Positions 51,890 to 60,895 are shown, counted from the stretch's first letter. The stretch is DNA of 64,000 nucleotides from CAZOOR01 sp964581505 (GCA_964581505.1 CAZOOR010000006.1:11264-75263), one strand, 5' to 3'. Notes: generated by a model not told the origin, from the letters alone. Translations and numbers: made by a program.

Positions 51890-52985
51890 ATTGTCTGATA
51901 AAAATAAAATAGAAAAAGACTGCATTAAGAATTTATCTCTCGTAGATTTGCAAACCCTGATGGAAAAATGGGGCGAACCCAAGTATCGTGCCGAGCAAAT
52001 TTTCAGAGAACTTTATGCACAGAGGGCTGAGACTTTTACAGCGTTCAAGCTAATTCCGAAAAAGCTCAAGACTCGTCTGAAAAAAGAATTTATTATTAAT
52101 TCGATAAAGGATTTCATTACCCGAAAGTCTTCGGACGGCACAGTTAAGTATTTGTTCAATCTTGTCGGTGGAAATTCTATTGAATCGGTCTTAATTCCAA
52201 GCTATGACAATAATGAAGATGACGAAACCATAAAGCGTCTGACACTCTGTGTTTCTTCCCAAGTCGGCTGCGGTATTAATTGTATGTTCTGTGCTACCGG
52301 TAAACTGAAATTAACTCGCAACTTAACTGCGGCGGAAATTGTTGACCAAGTGCTGAATGTGGAAGCTGACACCGGATTGAAAGTTACAAATGTGGTATTT
52401 ATGGGTATGGGCGAACCTCTGCAAAACTTTGATAATGTTGTAAAAGCAATTGAGATACTAACAAATGATATTAATCCAATTGTCAGTAGCAAGAAAATCA
52501 CTGTTTCTACTGCCGGTATAGTACCTAAAATCAAAATACTTCTGGAGCATCTGCCAAAGCCCGTGAAACTTGCTATCTCATTGCATTCTACAACTAATGG
52601 TTTGCGGGATAAATTAATACCCGTTAATACTAAATGGAATATCGAATCCCTGCGTCAAGTTATTGAGGATTATTATCGTAAAACAAAATTACCCATTACT
52701 TATGAATATATCTTATTCAAGGGTTTGAACGATAGTGATGATGATATGAAACGTCTTGCTAAATTTGTTCGCAGTATCCCGTCCAAAATAAATATTATTC
52801 CTTATCACGATATTAGTTTTATCGAGACTGATGTGTCGGGCTTGAAAGCCGCCACAATAAGTGAAATTGAGGATTTTGTCCGCCGACTGCGCAATGAAGG
52901 TGCTAATGCTTTTGTTCGTACTTCAAGCGGTTTTGATATTGATGCGGCGTGCGGACAGTTGGCATTTTCAGAGCGTAAACCATAA
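51882..52985 (+). CDS. rlmN: 23S rRNA (adenine2503-C2)/tRNA methyltransferase
   Basis: 367 aa from a TTG at 51882 (a second TTG at 51891 is possible). No ATG precedes the conserved IKNLSLVDLQTLMEKWGEPKYRAEQI, so a TTG start is needed. Radical SAM motif CGINCMFCATG, GMGEPLQNFDNVV, ISLHSTTNGLRDKLIPVN and the C-terminal methyl-carrying Cys in AACGQLAFSE. It methylates A2503 of 23S rRNA and A37 of some tRNAs. Overlaps leuS by eight bases. Compare the divergent paralogue at 17027-17959. Confidence 0.96.
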   Translation: MYKLSDKNKIEKDCIKNLSLVDLQTLMEKWGEPKYRAEQIFRELYAQRAETFTAFKLIPKKLKTRLKKEFIINSIKDFITRKSSDGTVKYLFNLVGGNSIESVLIPSYDNNEDDETIKRLTLCVSSQVGCGINCMFCATGKLKLTRNLTAAEIVDQVLNVEADTGLKVTNVVFMGMGEPLQNFDNVVKAIEILTNDINPIVSSKKITVSTAGIVPKIKILLEHLPKPVKLAISLHSTTNGLRDKLIPVNTKWNIESLRQVIEDYYRKTKLPITYEYILFKGLNDSDDDMKRLAKFVRSIPSKINIIPYHDISFIETDVSGLKAATISEIEDFVRRLRNEGANAFVRTSSGFDIDAACGQLAFSERKP

Positions 52986-53003
52986 TTTTTTCGTGTGATT
53001 TTT

Positions 53004-53918
53004 ATGAGAAACAGAAGATATATATTTGTATTATTACTCTTTCTACTTATTACGCAGATAGCAAGTGCAGTATATGATTTAAAGGATTTCGAAGCAGATG
53101 AACAAACTGTTTATTCGGTGAAATTAAATAACGGCGATATGATAACAGGCGTTATTACAAAAATATTCACCGAGGAAGGTAGCAGAGGAATAAAAATTAA
53201 AACGGAAATTGGTAATGCCGTTATTTATGATGACCAGATATTTGATATTTTACTAAAAGTCAAAGAATACAAGCATGCCAACCGAATATTCCTAATGCCG
53301 ACTGCCGAACCAATATCTTCCAATCATTATCTCGGCTCCTTTGAAGTTCTATTTTTTCAAATGGGTCTTGGTATTAGCGATTATTTCTCGCTCACTGCCG
53401 GAAGGACAATGCTTCCTACTATTGCATCAAGCCAACAAATATCAAATATTGATGCCAAGATTTCTCTTTACAAAATGGCATTTACTAAGAATGCTCGTTC
53501 ACTTTCTTTCGCACTTGGCTCTAATCTTGCATTCATCAATCATAATAATAAGCTCTGGCATTTATATTTCAATACAACAGTTGATTTCGGGCGAACACTT
53601 ATTACAACAAATGTAATTTATAAAGCAGGCGCTTTGAATTACTACGATATTCATTTTAATCAATACGACTACCAACTTACTTATCCCAATGGGGCTTTCG
53701 GTCTGGGCTTGGGCTTCGACAGCAAATTTCCGAATAGGAACGACCTGCATGTAATTGGTGAAATATGGAATATTGATGTTACACATTCTGCGAATACCCT
53801 GATAATGCTCGGACTTCGTATGTGCAACACAAGCTTTGCCGCCGATTTCGGATTTGCGTTTTTCACTCAGCCGTTTATCACTCCATTTGCAAGTTTTGTA
53901 TGGACGCCTTTTAGGTAG
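53004..53918 (+). CDS. Secreted beta-barrel-like protein of unknown function
   Basis: 304 aa from the ATG at 53004 (a GTG three codons upstream is less likely). Signal peptide about 1-22 (YIFVLLLFLLITQIASA). Residues 30-100 give a small beta domain (VYSVKLNNGDMITGVITKIF ... IKTEIGNAVIYDDQIFDI), like the YXVKL-GD-GxI motif often seen before barrels. The rest consists of beta strands ending ITPFASFVWTPFR. No family named. It lies 18 bases after rlmN and four bases before kdsB, so probably part of one transcript. Confidence 0.6.
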   Translation: MRNRRYIFVLLLFLLITQIASAVYDLKDFEADEQTVYSVKLNNGDMITGVITKIFTEEGSRGIKIKTEIGNAVIYDDQIFDILLKVKEYKHANRIFLMPTAEPISSNHYLGSFEVLFFQMGLGISDYFSLTAGRTMLPTIASSQQISNIDAKISLYKMAFTKNARSLSFALGSNLAFINHNNKLWHLYFNTTVDFGRTLITTNVIYKAGALNYYDIHFNQYDYQLTYPNGAFGLGLGFDSKFPNRNDLHVIGEIWNIDVTHSANTLIMLGLRMCNTSFAADFGFAFFTQPFITPFASFVWTPFR

Positions 53919-53922
53919 CAAT

Positions 53923-54684
53923 ATGATAGGAAAATCAGCAATAGGTATAATCCCTGCCAGATATGACTCAACACGTCTCCCCGGTAAGCCTTTGGCTGAT
54001 ATAAACGGCAAACCGCTTATTTACTACGTCTGGAAAGCCGCTTCCGCCTCGCAATTGTTGGAAAGAGTTATCATTGCTACTGATGATGATAGAATTGAAT
54101 ATGCCTGCAAGGAGTTCGGTGCAGAGTGTATTATGACACCGAAGAATATTAATAGTGGTTCCGATAGAATTATTTATGCCTTAAATTCCCTAAACGAACA
54201 TTATGACTATATTGTTAATATTCAAGGGGACGAACCGTTTATCACAGGAAAACTAATTGATGAACTTCTTCGCAAAACAATTGAATCCGATGCTGATGTA
54301 GGAACTGTAATTAGTGAGATTGATAATATTGATGAATTGGTAGATGTTTCGACCGTTAAAGTAGTCCTCCGAAATGATGATAGTGCATTGTATTTTTCTC
54401 GTTCCTTGCTTCCCTACCCGAGAGATGCAAGACCTGAGGACAGGCTTTCCATCGGGCAGTTTTGGAAACATATTGGTATATATTGTTACGCCCATCAAGC
54501 ATTATTACGTTTTGGCGAATTGCCGCAATCGGAATTGGAGATTATGGAAAAGCTCGAACAGCTTCGGCTCTTACAGAACGGTGCTAAATATATTTGTATG
54601 AAAACGGAAATCCCACTCTTTGGCGTTGATACAAAGAATGACTTGGAAAAAGTGCGTCAAATAATGAATAAAAAATTACCTTAA
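53923..54684 (+). CDS. kdsB: 3-deoxy-manno-octulosonate cytidylyltransferase
   Basis: 253 aa from ATG at 53923; a longer frame from 53836 overlaps the preceding gene and adds no domain. CMP-KDO synthetase activates KDO for LPS. Signatures: IPARYDSTRLPGKPLADINGKPLI, VIIATDDDRIEYACKEFG, NIQGDEPFI and YFSRSLLPYPRD. Normal length. It shows the organism makes KDO-containing LPS. Its end overlaps the convergent LolA-like gene by nine bases. Confidence 0.97.
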   Translation: MIGKSAIGIIPARYDSTRLPGKPLADINGKPLIYYVWKAASASQLLERVIIATDDDRIEYACKEFGAECIMTPKNINSGSDRIIYALNSLNEHYDYIVNIQGDEPFITGKLIDELLRKTIESDADVGTVISEIDNIDELVDVSTVKVVLRNDDSALYFSRSLLPYPRDARPEDRLSIGQFWKHIGIYCYAHQALLRFGELPQSELEIMEKLEQLRLLQNGAKYICMKTEIPLFGVDTKNDLEKVRQIMNKKLP

Positions 54685-55272
54685 ATCTATTACTTCCGTA
54701 CCTTTAGGAATTTTAAATTTAAATGTTCTTTTCTTTATCTTCGGATTTAATACTAATTTATGAATTTCCCAAGTTTGCATTGAATATGCTGACTTCATTT
54801 GAATAGCTTTAATAGATAATGTTTTTTTATCAATATTTAATACGAGTGTATCAATAGTAGTGTTCATTTTCTTACTAAATGCTAGTTTCAGGACATAATT
54901 ACCTTTATTTGTTTGTAATGAAACAGGCTCAAAATCCGTCAAAAAAGAAAAGAAAATATAATCAAGACTTTGATTTGAATCATAAGAATCCACACTACTG
55001 ATAATCACTTTTTTGTCAGCTACCTTGTAATTCCATATTGTTTTACCGTCCGAAACCAATCTGAGATTTTTTGTCTCGATTTTATATTTATTTCCCCTTT
55101 GGGCAATCATACCGGCTTTGACTTTATCAGCCTTATTATATATCATTGCCGATACGGATTTCAGAGAGCCGTATTTGTCCTTCATGGCATCGAACAACGA
55201 GAATTTGTCATAGTCGGCGTAAAGCCTTAAAAAACTAAATAGAACAACTATTATAATAAGATATTTTTTCAT
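54676..55272 (-). CDS. LolA-like outer-membrane lipoprotein carrier-type protein
   Basis: 198 aa. Signal peptide about 1-20 (YLIIIVVLFSFLRLYA). The mature region has the LolA/LolB-like beta fold: GMIAQRGNKYKIETKNLRLVSDGKTIWNYKVADKKVIISSVD (compare LolA phospho-lipid sheet). LolA carries lipoproteins through the periplasm. The assignment rests on pattern, not a named motif. It shares a transcript direction with the DUF3108 gene 19 bases upstream. Confidence 0.75.
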   Translation of the reverse strand: MKKYLIIIVVLFSFLRLYADYDKFSLFDAMKDKYGSLKSVSAMIYNKADKVKAGMIAQRGNKYKIETKNLRLVSDGKTIWNYKVADKKVIISSVDSYDSNQSLDYIFFSFLTDFEPVSLQTNKGNYVLKLAFSKKMNTTIDTLVLNIDKKTLSIKAIQMKSAYSMQTWEIHKLVLNPKIKKRTFKFKIPKGTEVIDLR

Positions 55273-55291
55273 ACTTCATTCCAATTATATA

Positions 55292-56131
55292 TTATTTAAG
55301 TTTGGCTTTTAATGTACCTTTAATCCCACTGTAATGTGTTAGCTGCGCAGATACTTCTCCGATTAGAATTTTTGTAGCAACTTTGACGGGCATTTTTACC
55401 TCATCATCAGTTAAATAAATATAAATATTTCCGATATTGCGGAATAGACCGCCCTGCATATCTACCGGCTCGACAACGATACATCTGAATTTGCCCGATG
55501 GAACTTCAACAATTTTTCTCTTATGTATTCTGACACTTAATGTATATGTAGAGTCTTTCCAGAAATTTTTAAGATGAATCAAATGTCCGGGTTTCATTGA
55601 CGCCAAGTCAAGTGTGCGAACATAATAGAAAGCGGAAAGAACATCATTGACATATTCCGGAACTTTGTATTTCTTTTTGTTTGCATAAGCCTTATGCCCC
55701 AGTTGGTCAAAGAAAGCCTTGAAATAATGCCTATATCCACCTTCCCGAATTTTCTGCTCGAATATCCACGGGAAAATACCTTTGACGTCAATGGCAGACC
55801 TATATCTATCCCTAACATGGTAGAACAAATCAAGACTTGCGGCTGACTTCACCGAAAATCTAAGGTCATAAGCCTGTCTGCCCTTAATATTCAGCGGCTT
55901 CTTCATTATTTGCATTGTACCTTCGCCGGCTTTGATAAAACCATACTGTACGTCATAAACTAATTTTTCTCCGAAACCGAAAGCCTTATTCCTGACTTGT
56001 CTGAATTTTGCATTCTTATACAAGTCATCGGAGCCGGCTTGGCTATCGGCAAAAAAAATAAATGCAAAAAATGCGACAAAACCTGCCACTGCATATAGTT
56101 TATATTTATCTGTTTTTATCTGCATTTTCAA
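55292..56131 (-). CDS. DUF3108 periplasmic protein
   Basis: 279 aa. N-terminal hydrophobic signal (LYAVAGFVAFFAFIFFADSQAG). The body FGEKLVYDVQYGFIKAGEGTMQI, YDLRFSVKSAASLDLFYHVRDRY and IRIHKRKIVEVPSGKFRCIVVEP matches DUF3108, a beta-rich periplasmic family sometimes involved in outer membrane assembly. Followed by a LolA-like gene, in line with an envelope role. Confidence 0.82.
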   Translation of the reverse strand: MKMQIKTDKYKLYAVAGFVAFFAFIFFADSQAGSDDLYKNAKFRQVRNKAFGFGEKLVYDVQYGFIKAGEGTMQIMKKPLNIKGRQAYDLRFSVKSAASLDLFYHVRDRYRSAIDVKGIFPWIFEQKIREGGYRHYFKAFFDQLGHKAYANKKKYKVPEYVNDVLSAFYYVRTLDLASMKPGHLIHLKNFWKDSTYTLSVRIHKRKIVEVPSGKFRCIVVEPVDMQGGLFRNIGNIYIYLTDDEVKMPVKVATKILIGEVSAQLTHYSGIKGTLKAKLK

Positions 56132-56266
56132 ATATTAATTTAATCTATATTATTAACGTTTCTAATTATTAAAATTGTTTGTGTTCCAAAGAGCATACTG
56201 TGAAAAAATAAACAATCCGCTTAATAATAATACGAAAGTGAACTATCAATTTTCGGATTAATATAT

Positions 56267-56297
56267 TTTTATTATTAGTAAAAAATAGATAAATTTG
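56267..56297 (+). promoter_or_regulatory. Predicted promoter of the MBL-fold/lptE/GT2 genes
   Basis: TTTT at 56267-56270, 19-base spacer, TAAATTTG at 56290-56297; perfect -7, 3 of 4 at -33. It lies 35 bases before the MBL-fold start. Confidence 0.6.
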
Positions 56298-56331
56298 CTG
56301 TTCATTAATAATTGCCGTATTAAGTTAGTTG

Positions 56332-56976
56332 ATGAAAATATTCTCCATAGAGGCTGGACCCGTTCAAACCATGGCTTATATCGTCTATGATGAGTTAAGT
56401 GCAGATGCCATTATTATTGATGTACCACTCGAAAGCGCCACTACTATTAGTAGTAAAATTAAGGAACTAAAATTAAACGCGAAAGCAATAATACTTACTC
56501 ATTCCCACTGGGACCATTCAGCCGAGGCGCCGTCTCTTGCCGAAAATATTCATTCCCCGATATTTATTCATAAGGCAGACGAGTATCGTCTGCTCGAACC
56601 GAATAAATATACCGTTTGGAAATTACCTATTATGCTCGAAGCATTTAAGGCATCTCAATATTTGGAAGACGGGGAAAATTTGGATTTCGGCACATTACAT
56701 TGCGAAATTATACATACACCCGGACATACCGAGGGAGGTATTTGCATCTATTTCCCATCTGAGAATATTGTCTTCACAGGTGATACTCTTTTCAATATGA
56801 GTGTAGGTAGGGTAGATTTGCCGGGTGGTAATTGGGATTTGCTCAATCATTCCATTAGAAATAAATTGCTGGTATTGCCTGCTCAAACCGATGTCTATTG
56901 TGGTCATGGCGAACCAACTACAATTGGATTTGAGCGAAATAATAACCCGTTTTTAAATAAAAATACAATATATTAA
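56332..56976 (+). CDS. MBL-fold metallo-hydrolase, glyoxalase II-like
   Basis: 214 aa from ATG at 56332 (a TTG directly before it is unlikely). Metal-binding THSHWDHSAEA, HTPGHTEGGIC, FTGDTLFNMSVGRVDLPGG and CGHGEPT, in the order of glyoxalase II/YcbL-type hydrolases. It likely hydrolyses a thioester. Nine bases precede lptE, so probably co-transcribed. The 195-base gap upstream is AT-rich with only the promoter noted. Confidence 0.9.
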   Translation: MKIFSIEAGPVQTMAYIVYDELSADAIIIDVPLESATTISSKIKELKLNAKAIILTHSHWDHSAEAPSLAENIHSPIFIHKADEYRLLEPNKYTVWKLPIMLEAFKASQYLEDGENLDFGTLHCEIIHTPGHTEGGICIYFPSENIVFTGDTLFNMSVGRVDLPGGNWDLLNHSIRNKLLVLPAQTDVYCGHGEPTTIGFERNNNPFLNKNTIY

Positions 56977-56984
56977 GGTGAAAA

Positions 56985-57509
56985 ATGAAAAACAATTCAT
57001 CAATTAATAATATTATATCTAAAATTCTTTTTCTAATTTATATAGTCATACTGATGCAATTGGCAGGATGTTATTCATTTACGGGTAGTTCTGTACCTGA
57101 GCATTTGAAAACATTGCAAATTGCGGCTGTGAGTGATAACAGCGGGTATGGCAATCCGAAATATAAAGACAAATTGTCTATGTTGCTCTTTGATAAATTT
57201 AAGAATGATAATTCCTTTGCATTAGTGGAACGAAGGGGTAATGCGCGGCTTAATGTTGTCATTGCTTCGATACGTGATGAAGCGACTGTGATTAGTCCGG
57301 GCGAGTTGGAAAAAGAAAGAAAGATGACTTTATCTTGTAGCGTGGAATATTATGATGCGGTTAAGAAAAAGTCTATTTGGAAGAAATCATTCTCGAATTA
57401 CGGGGTTTACGAAATCAGCAATGCAGTTGCCGGACGCGAAGAAGCCGTTTCCTCTGCACTGGAAAAAATATCCGATGATATTTTATTAGCTGTCGTTTCG
57501 GGTTGGTAA
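56985..57509 (+). CDS. lptE: LptE-type LPS assembly lipoprotein
   Basis: 174 aa. Lipoprotein signal with lipobox LAGC (ILMQLAGCYSFTGSSVPEHLKTLQI). The layout Y-F-G-S-V-P-x-H-L-K-T-L and FKNDNSFALVERRGNARLNVVI matches the LptE family in Bacteroidota. LptE plugs the LptD barrel that inserts LPS in the outer membrane. GT2 starts 41 bases later. Confidence 0.87.
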   Translation: MKNNSSINNIISKILFLIYIVILMQLAGCYSFTGSSVPEHLKTLQIAAVSDNSGYGNPKYKDKLSMLLFDKFKNDNSFALVERRGNARLNVVIASIRDEATVISPGELEKERKMTLSCSVEYYDAVKKKSIWKKSFSNYGVYEISNAVAGREEAVSSALEKISDDILLAVVSGW

Positions 57510-57550
57510 ATTTGAAAATATTATTTAATTAAGGGGTAGTATTCGAATAA

Positions 57551-59002
57551 ATGGAAGATTTTTTACTTATTATTTACTTTGTATCGCTTACAATTTTATT
57601 CTCGTTTGGTATTCACGGTCTGGTGATGCTCTACTATTATCGCAAGACCCAGCATATCAAAACACCTGATTTGAAAATTGAGGGTGAGTATCCTATGGTT
57701 ACGATTCAATTACCTATGTACAATGAAATGTACGTCATTGAACGCCTAATCAAAGCTGTTTGCAATATTGAATATCCAAAGGATAAATTGCAAATCCAAG
57801 TGCTGGACGATTCGACCGATGAATCGACAATCATTGCTTCCAAACTTGTTGATGAGTACAAGGCTAAGGGATACGATATTGATTATATTCATCGGACAAA
57901 TAGAGATGGATATAAGGCTGGTGCTTTGAAGGAAGGACTTGAAAGAGCCAAAGGTGAATTTGTCGGTATATTCGATGCGGATTTTGTACCTAACAGCGAT
58001 TTCCTAATAAAGACCATACCATATTTTATAAACAAAAAAATCGGTATGGTGCAAACTCGCTGGGAACATCTGAATGAAGAATACTCATTTATTACGCGTG
58101 CCGCCGCTCTGGCACTCGACGGACATTTCGTAATTGAGCAACAGGTACGCAATAAAGCAGGTTTCTTTATCAACTTCAACGGTACTGCCGGTGTGTGGCG
58201 TAAGGAAACTATTATTGATGCAGGCAATTGGCATGCAGATACTTTAACAGAGGATTTAGACCTTAGCTATAGGGCGCAACTAAAGGGGTGGAAGTTTGTC
58301 TTTCTTAATGATGTTACTTCGCCGGCTGAATTACCGGCAGACATCAATGCTTTGAAATCTCAGCAATTCAGATGGACAAAAGGCGCTGTGGAAACAGCCA
58401 AAAAGATTTTACCAATGGTATTTCGCTCGAAATTGCCATTGAAGATAAAACTCGAAAGCTTTATTCATCTTACAAGCAATATAGTATTTCCGTTTATTAT
58501 TCTCGTTGCAGTTCTTAATATTCCGCTTGTTGTCATTAAGAACACTATCGGCGGCTATGATAATTATTATACTTTAATGTCGGTATTTGTTTTAGCTTCG
58601 ATTTCTACTTTTATGTTCTATATGTTTGCACAGAGAGCCATACATTTGGATTGGCGAAAGCGATTGCTTTTATTTCCGGTTTTTCTTGCCGGTAGTATGG
58701 GCTTTGCAGTGAATAACAGCAAAGCGGTTTTCGAAGCATTAATAAACAAGAAAACAGGATTTACAAGAACTCCGAAATACAACATTGAAAATGAAAAGGA
58801 CAAGTGGACGAATAAAAAATATGTTCAAAAGAAACTCAGTTGGACTGTATTTGTCGAATTGTTCTTAGCTTTTTATTATGTTGTGGGGATAGCTATTTCC
58901 GTTTATTATCTGGAAATTGCCGCTATACCGTTCCAACTTTTATTCTTGCTCGGCTTCGGTACAGTCGGTTATATGTCCTTGAAACATTCTCTTGCTCATT
59001 AA
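57551..59002 (+). CDS. Glycosyltransferase family 2, cellulose-synthase-like membrane enzyme
   Basis: 483 aa. N-terminal membrane helix, then the GT-A domain: TIQLPMYNEMYVIERLI, VLDDSTDES, GIFDADFVPN (DxD), TEDLDLSYRAQLKGW and QQFRWTKG (QxxRW). The C-terminus has four to five membrane segments. These processive-type GT2 enzymes make polysaccharides or glycolipids; a role in LPS or a capsule glycan is possible. Next to lptE. Confidence 0.9.
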   Translation: MEDFLLIIYFVSLTILFSFGIHGLVMLYYYRKTQHIKTPDLKIEGEYPMVTIQLPMYNEMYVIERLIKAVCNIEYPKDKLQIQVLDDSTDESTIIASKLVDEYKAKGYDIDYIHRTNRDGYKAGALKEGLERAKGEFVGIFDADFVPNSDFLIKTIPYFINKKIGMVQTRWEHLNEEYSFITRAAALALDGHFVIEQQVRNKAGFFINFNGTAGVWRKETIIDAGNWHADTLTEDLDLSYRAQLKGWKFVFLNDVTSPAELPADINALKSQQFRWTKGAVETAKKILPMVFRSKLPLKIKLESFIHLTSNIVFPFIILVAVLNIPLVVIKNTIGGYDNYYTLMSVFVLASISTFMFYMFAQRAIHLDWRKRLLLFPVFLAGSMGFAVNNSKAVFEALINKKTGFTRTPKYNIENEKDKWTNKKYVQKKLSWTVFVELFLAFYYVVGIAISVYYLEIAAIPFQLLFLLGFGTVGYMSLKHSLAH

Positions 59003-59035
59003 TTCTAAGAATTAATAGATAGCATATATATTTCA

Positions 59036-59059
59036 ACCGCATCTTTTAAGGTGCGGTTT
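59036..59059 (+). terminator. Hairpin terminator of the GT2 gene, repeat-family copy
   Basis: AACCGCATCTTTTAAGGTGCGGTT, stem of about nine pairs with one G-U. It belongs to the same ACCGCA/TGCGGT repeat family as 16668 and 16908. A short T-run is missing, so termination strength is uncertain. Confidence 0.6.
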
Positions 59060-59100
59060 GAAATAGCCGAGATACGCTCAAAAGACAAACAGCCGACACA

Positions 59101-59262
59101 CACCACAGCCCTCTCCCAAAGGACGAGGGTGGAACAGCCGAATACCCCGCCGCTCACAGATTGTCGAACGTGTTATTATTATTCCTGCTGCCGCAGGAAT
59201 GACAGTAGTGCGAGAAAAAAAGACAAAAGGTAGAATAACCAGCCCTTTCCCAAAGGGCAAGT
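59101..59262. repeat. Intergenic repeat cluster before the cassette array
   Basis: AGCCCTCTCCCAAAGGACGAGGG at about 59105 and CAGCCCTTTCCCAAAGGGC near 59239 are inverted copies of the GGGCTGGGG-type second half of the 16668/16908 repeats. Between them lies a perfect hairpin ATTCCTGC-TGCC-GCAGGAAT at 59181-59200. The 443-base gap between GT2 and the first cassette contains no gene I can support. Confidence 0.6.
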
Positions 59263-59440
59263 GGGCGTATAGGTGAGCGGTGCATGACCAAACAGATATT
59301 AAAAAATCATTTAATAACTTCATTTTTGTTAGATATACTCAATTACATATATATATCTTATTTGCAATACAAACATAGTTGGATAAACTGATATATGTAA
59401 ATTATATGCGAAAAATTTATTATATTGCGTTTATACAGGT

Positions 59441-59450
59441 GTTAGGTGTT
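59441..59450 (+). other. Left boundary of first integron-like cassette (GTTAGGTGTT)
   Basis: GTTAGGT fits the integron core-site consensus GTTRRRY. Its ten bases are the exact reverse complement of AACACCTAAC (60896-60905), the left box of the attC-like site ending this cassette. No attC-like hairpin precedes it, so the site to the left acts as attI or a secondary site. Confidence 0.6.
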
Positions 59451-59466
59451 ATATGAGAGAAGCAAT

Positions 59467-60279
59467 ATGAAAGTAACATTATTAAATAAAACACTATGGA
59501 AACAGTATTTTACTGTTTTAGGAATAATTGGAGTTATAACAAGTTTTGTTACAATATTTGTTACAATTGATGATAAGTATAAATTATGTTCTGGGATAAT
59601 TTTTTTAATATTTTTAATTCTTGTTTTTCTTTACTTGCTATATATGGCAAACCATTTAGATCGAATTAAATTAAAAATTAATGGCTTACTCATAAACATT
59701 TTCTATGGAGACATATTTGAAGCACAAGGTCTTAAAGTAATTCCTTTTAATGAATATTTCGACACTGTTGTTGATAATAAAATTATTGCAGAGAAAACAT
59801 TGAATGGTAAATTTATTAAAAAGTATTATTCTAATGTTAATGAACTTGATACTCAAATAGAAACAGCGTTATCTGATAAGCCATTTACAACTAATAATGC
59901 AAGAGCATTAGGGAAAAAGAAAAAATATGAATTAGGAACAACGATTGAAATTGAGAATGAATATCTTTTAACAGCATTCACTCACTTTGATTCTAAAAAT
60001 AAAGCATACCTTTCAAAAATCGAATATTTACTATGTTTAGACAAATTATGGAAAGAGTTGAATAAAATATACGCTCAACGAGATATTAATATTCCATTAC
60101 TTGGTTCTGGAATTTCTAGAATTGGAAACAACTTGAAACTTCAAGATTATTTAAATATTATTCTCACTTCAATAAAACTATCAGATTTAGATAATGCTTA
60201 TAATACAGCAATAAATATAATATTACACGAAAGTGTAAAAAATGAAATTAATTTATTTGAAATAAAATCAAAATTTTAA
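59467..60279 (+). CDS. Type II Thoeris-like effector: two-TM Macro-domain protein (ThsA_Macro type)
   Basis: 270 aa from the ATG at 59467, after GAGAGAAG; a GTG at 59446 also opens the frame but sits in the cassette boundary box. Two membrane helices at about 14-34 and 42-60. From about residue 73 a Macro-type domain: INIFYGDIFEAQGLKVIPFNEYFDTVVDNKIIA, then SRIGNNLKLQDYLN near the end. This matches the ThsA Macro (DUF6430) family, which in type II Thoeris binds a nucleotide signal made by TIR enzymes and damages the membrane. The next gene is a ThsB-type TIR, 11 bases away. Confidence 0.85.
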   Translation: MKVTLLNKTLWKQYFTVLGIIGVITSFVTIFVTIDDKYKLCSGIIFLIFLILVFLYLLYMANHLDRIKLKINGLLINIFYGDIFEAQGLKVIPFNEYFDTVVDNKIIAEKTLNGKFIKKYYSNVNELDTQIETALSDKPFTTNNARALGKKKKYELGTTIEIENEYLLTAFTHFDSKNKAYLSKIEYLLCLDKLWKELNKIYAQRDINIPLLGSGISRIGNNLKLQDYLNIILTSIKLSDLDNAYNTAINIILHESVKNEINLFEIKSKF

Positions 60280-60290
60280 AGGAGACTATT

Positions 60291-60860
60291 ATGGCAAACA
60301 GAACGGGAAATTACAGTACTTTCTATGTAAAAGAACCTTTTAAAGAAACAAATTTAGGAGCTAACATAGCAAAGGATTTTGTGTATTATAACACATTGAG
60401 AATGTGGAAAGGCAAAGATTCGTCCTTCCCATTTATTGACTCTCATATGAAAAATTATAATGTTAGAGATGGAAGTGATTGGGAAACTACTTTAAAACCA
60501 AGATTAAGAGCAAGATTAAGTGCATCAAAAAATATTATCTTGTTTTTAAGTTCGATAACTAAAAGTTCAAGAGCATTAAGGGAAGAAATAGATTATGGGA
60601 TTAATATAAAAGGACTTCCTGTTATTGTTATTTACCCTGAATACAATAGTATAAGTAATATTATAAATTGTTCATCTGGAACAATTAAGAAAAAAATAAA
60701 AGATCTTTGGGATAAGTTGCCAATATTTAGAAACTCTATGGATAGTGTGCCTACTCTTCATATTCCAATGAAAAAAGAAATAATCACAAAAGCATTAAAA
60801 GAGCCTAAATTTAAAGTTGCAACAAAGGGAGAAGCAGGAATATATTATTACCCTTGTTAA
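60291..60860 (+). CDS. ThsB-type TIR-like protein
   Basis: 189 aa. Strand and helix pattern FYVKEPFKETNLGANIAKDFVYYNTLRMWKGKDSSFPFIDSH, GSDWETTLKPRLRARLSASKNIILFLSSITKSSRALREEIDYGI fits the ThsB TIR-like domain; the Glu pair in REEIDYG is at the place of the catalytic Glu. On infection such proteins use NAD to make an ADP-ribose-type signal. Good ribosome site AGGAG. With the Macro gene it forms a complete type II Thoeris-like unit in one cassette. Confidence 0.85.
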   Translation: MANRTGNYSTFYVKEPFKETNLGANIAKDFVYYNTLRMWKGKDSSFPFIDSHMKNYNVRDGSDWETTLKPRLRARLSASKNIILFLSSITKSSRALREEIDYGINIKGLPVIVIYPEYNSISNIINCSSGTIKKKIKDLWDKLPIFRNSMDSVPTLHIPMKKEIITKALKEPKFKVATKGEAGIYYYPC

Positions 60861-60895
60861 CCTTTTAAAATGAAACCAATATAAACAGAAAATAC

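Noticed and set aside
59078..59323. Minus-strand open frame and overlapping plus-strand frames before the cassette array
   Set aside because: Translations of the intergenic repeat cluster; both strands are open only because of the repeat composition.
59341..59405. AT-rich hairpin ACATATATATC/GATATATGT as an attC site for a cassette 0
   Set aside because: It lacks CTAAC/GTTAG boxes and stops 36 bases before the boundary GTTAGG; it looks like ordinary AT-rich palindromic DNA.
59446..59466. GTG start for the Macro effector
   Set aside because: The GTG lies in the cassette boundary box GTTAGGTGTT, which is set by recombination; ATG at 59467 has a good ribosome site.
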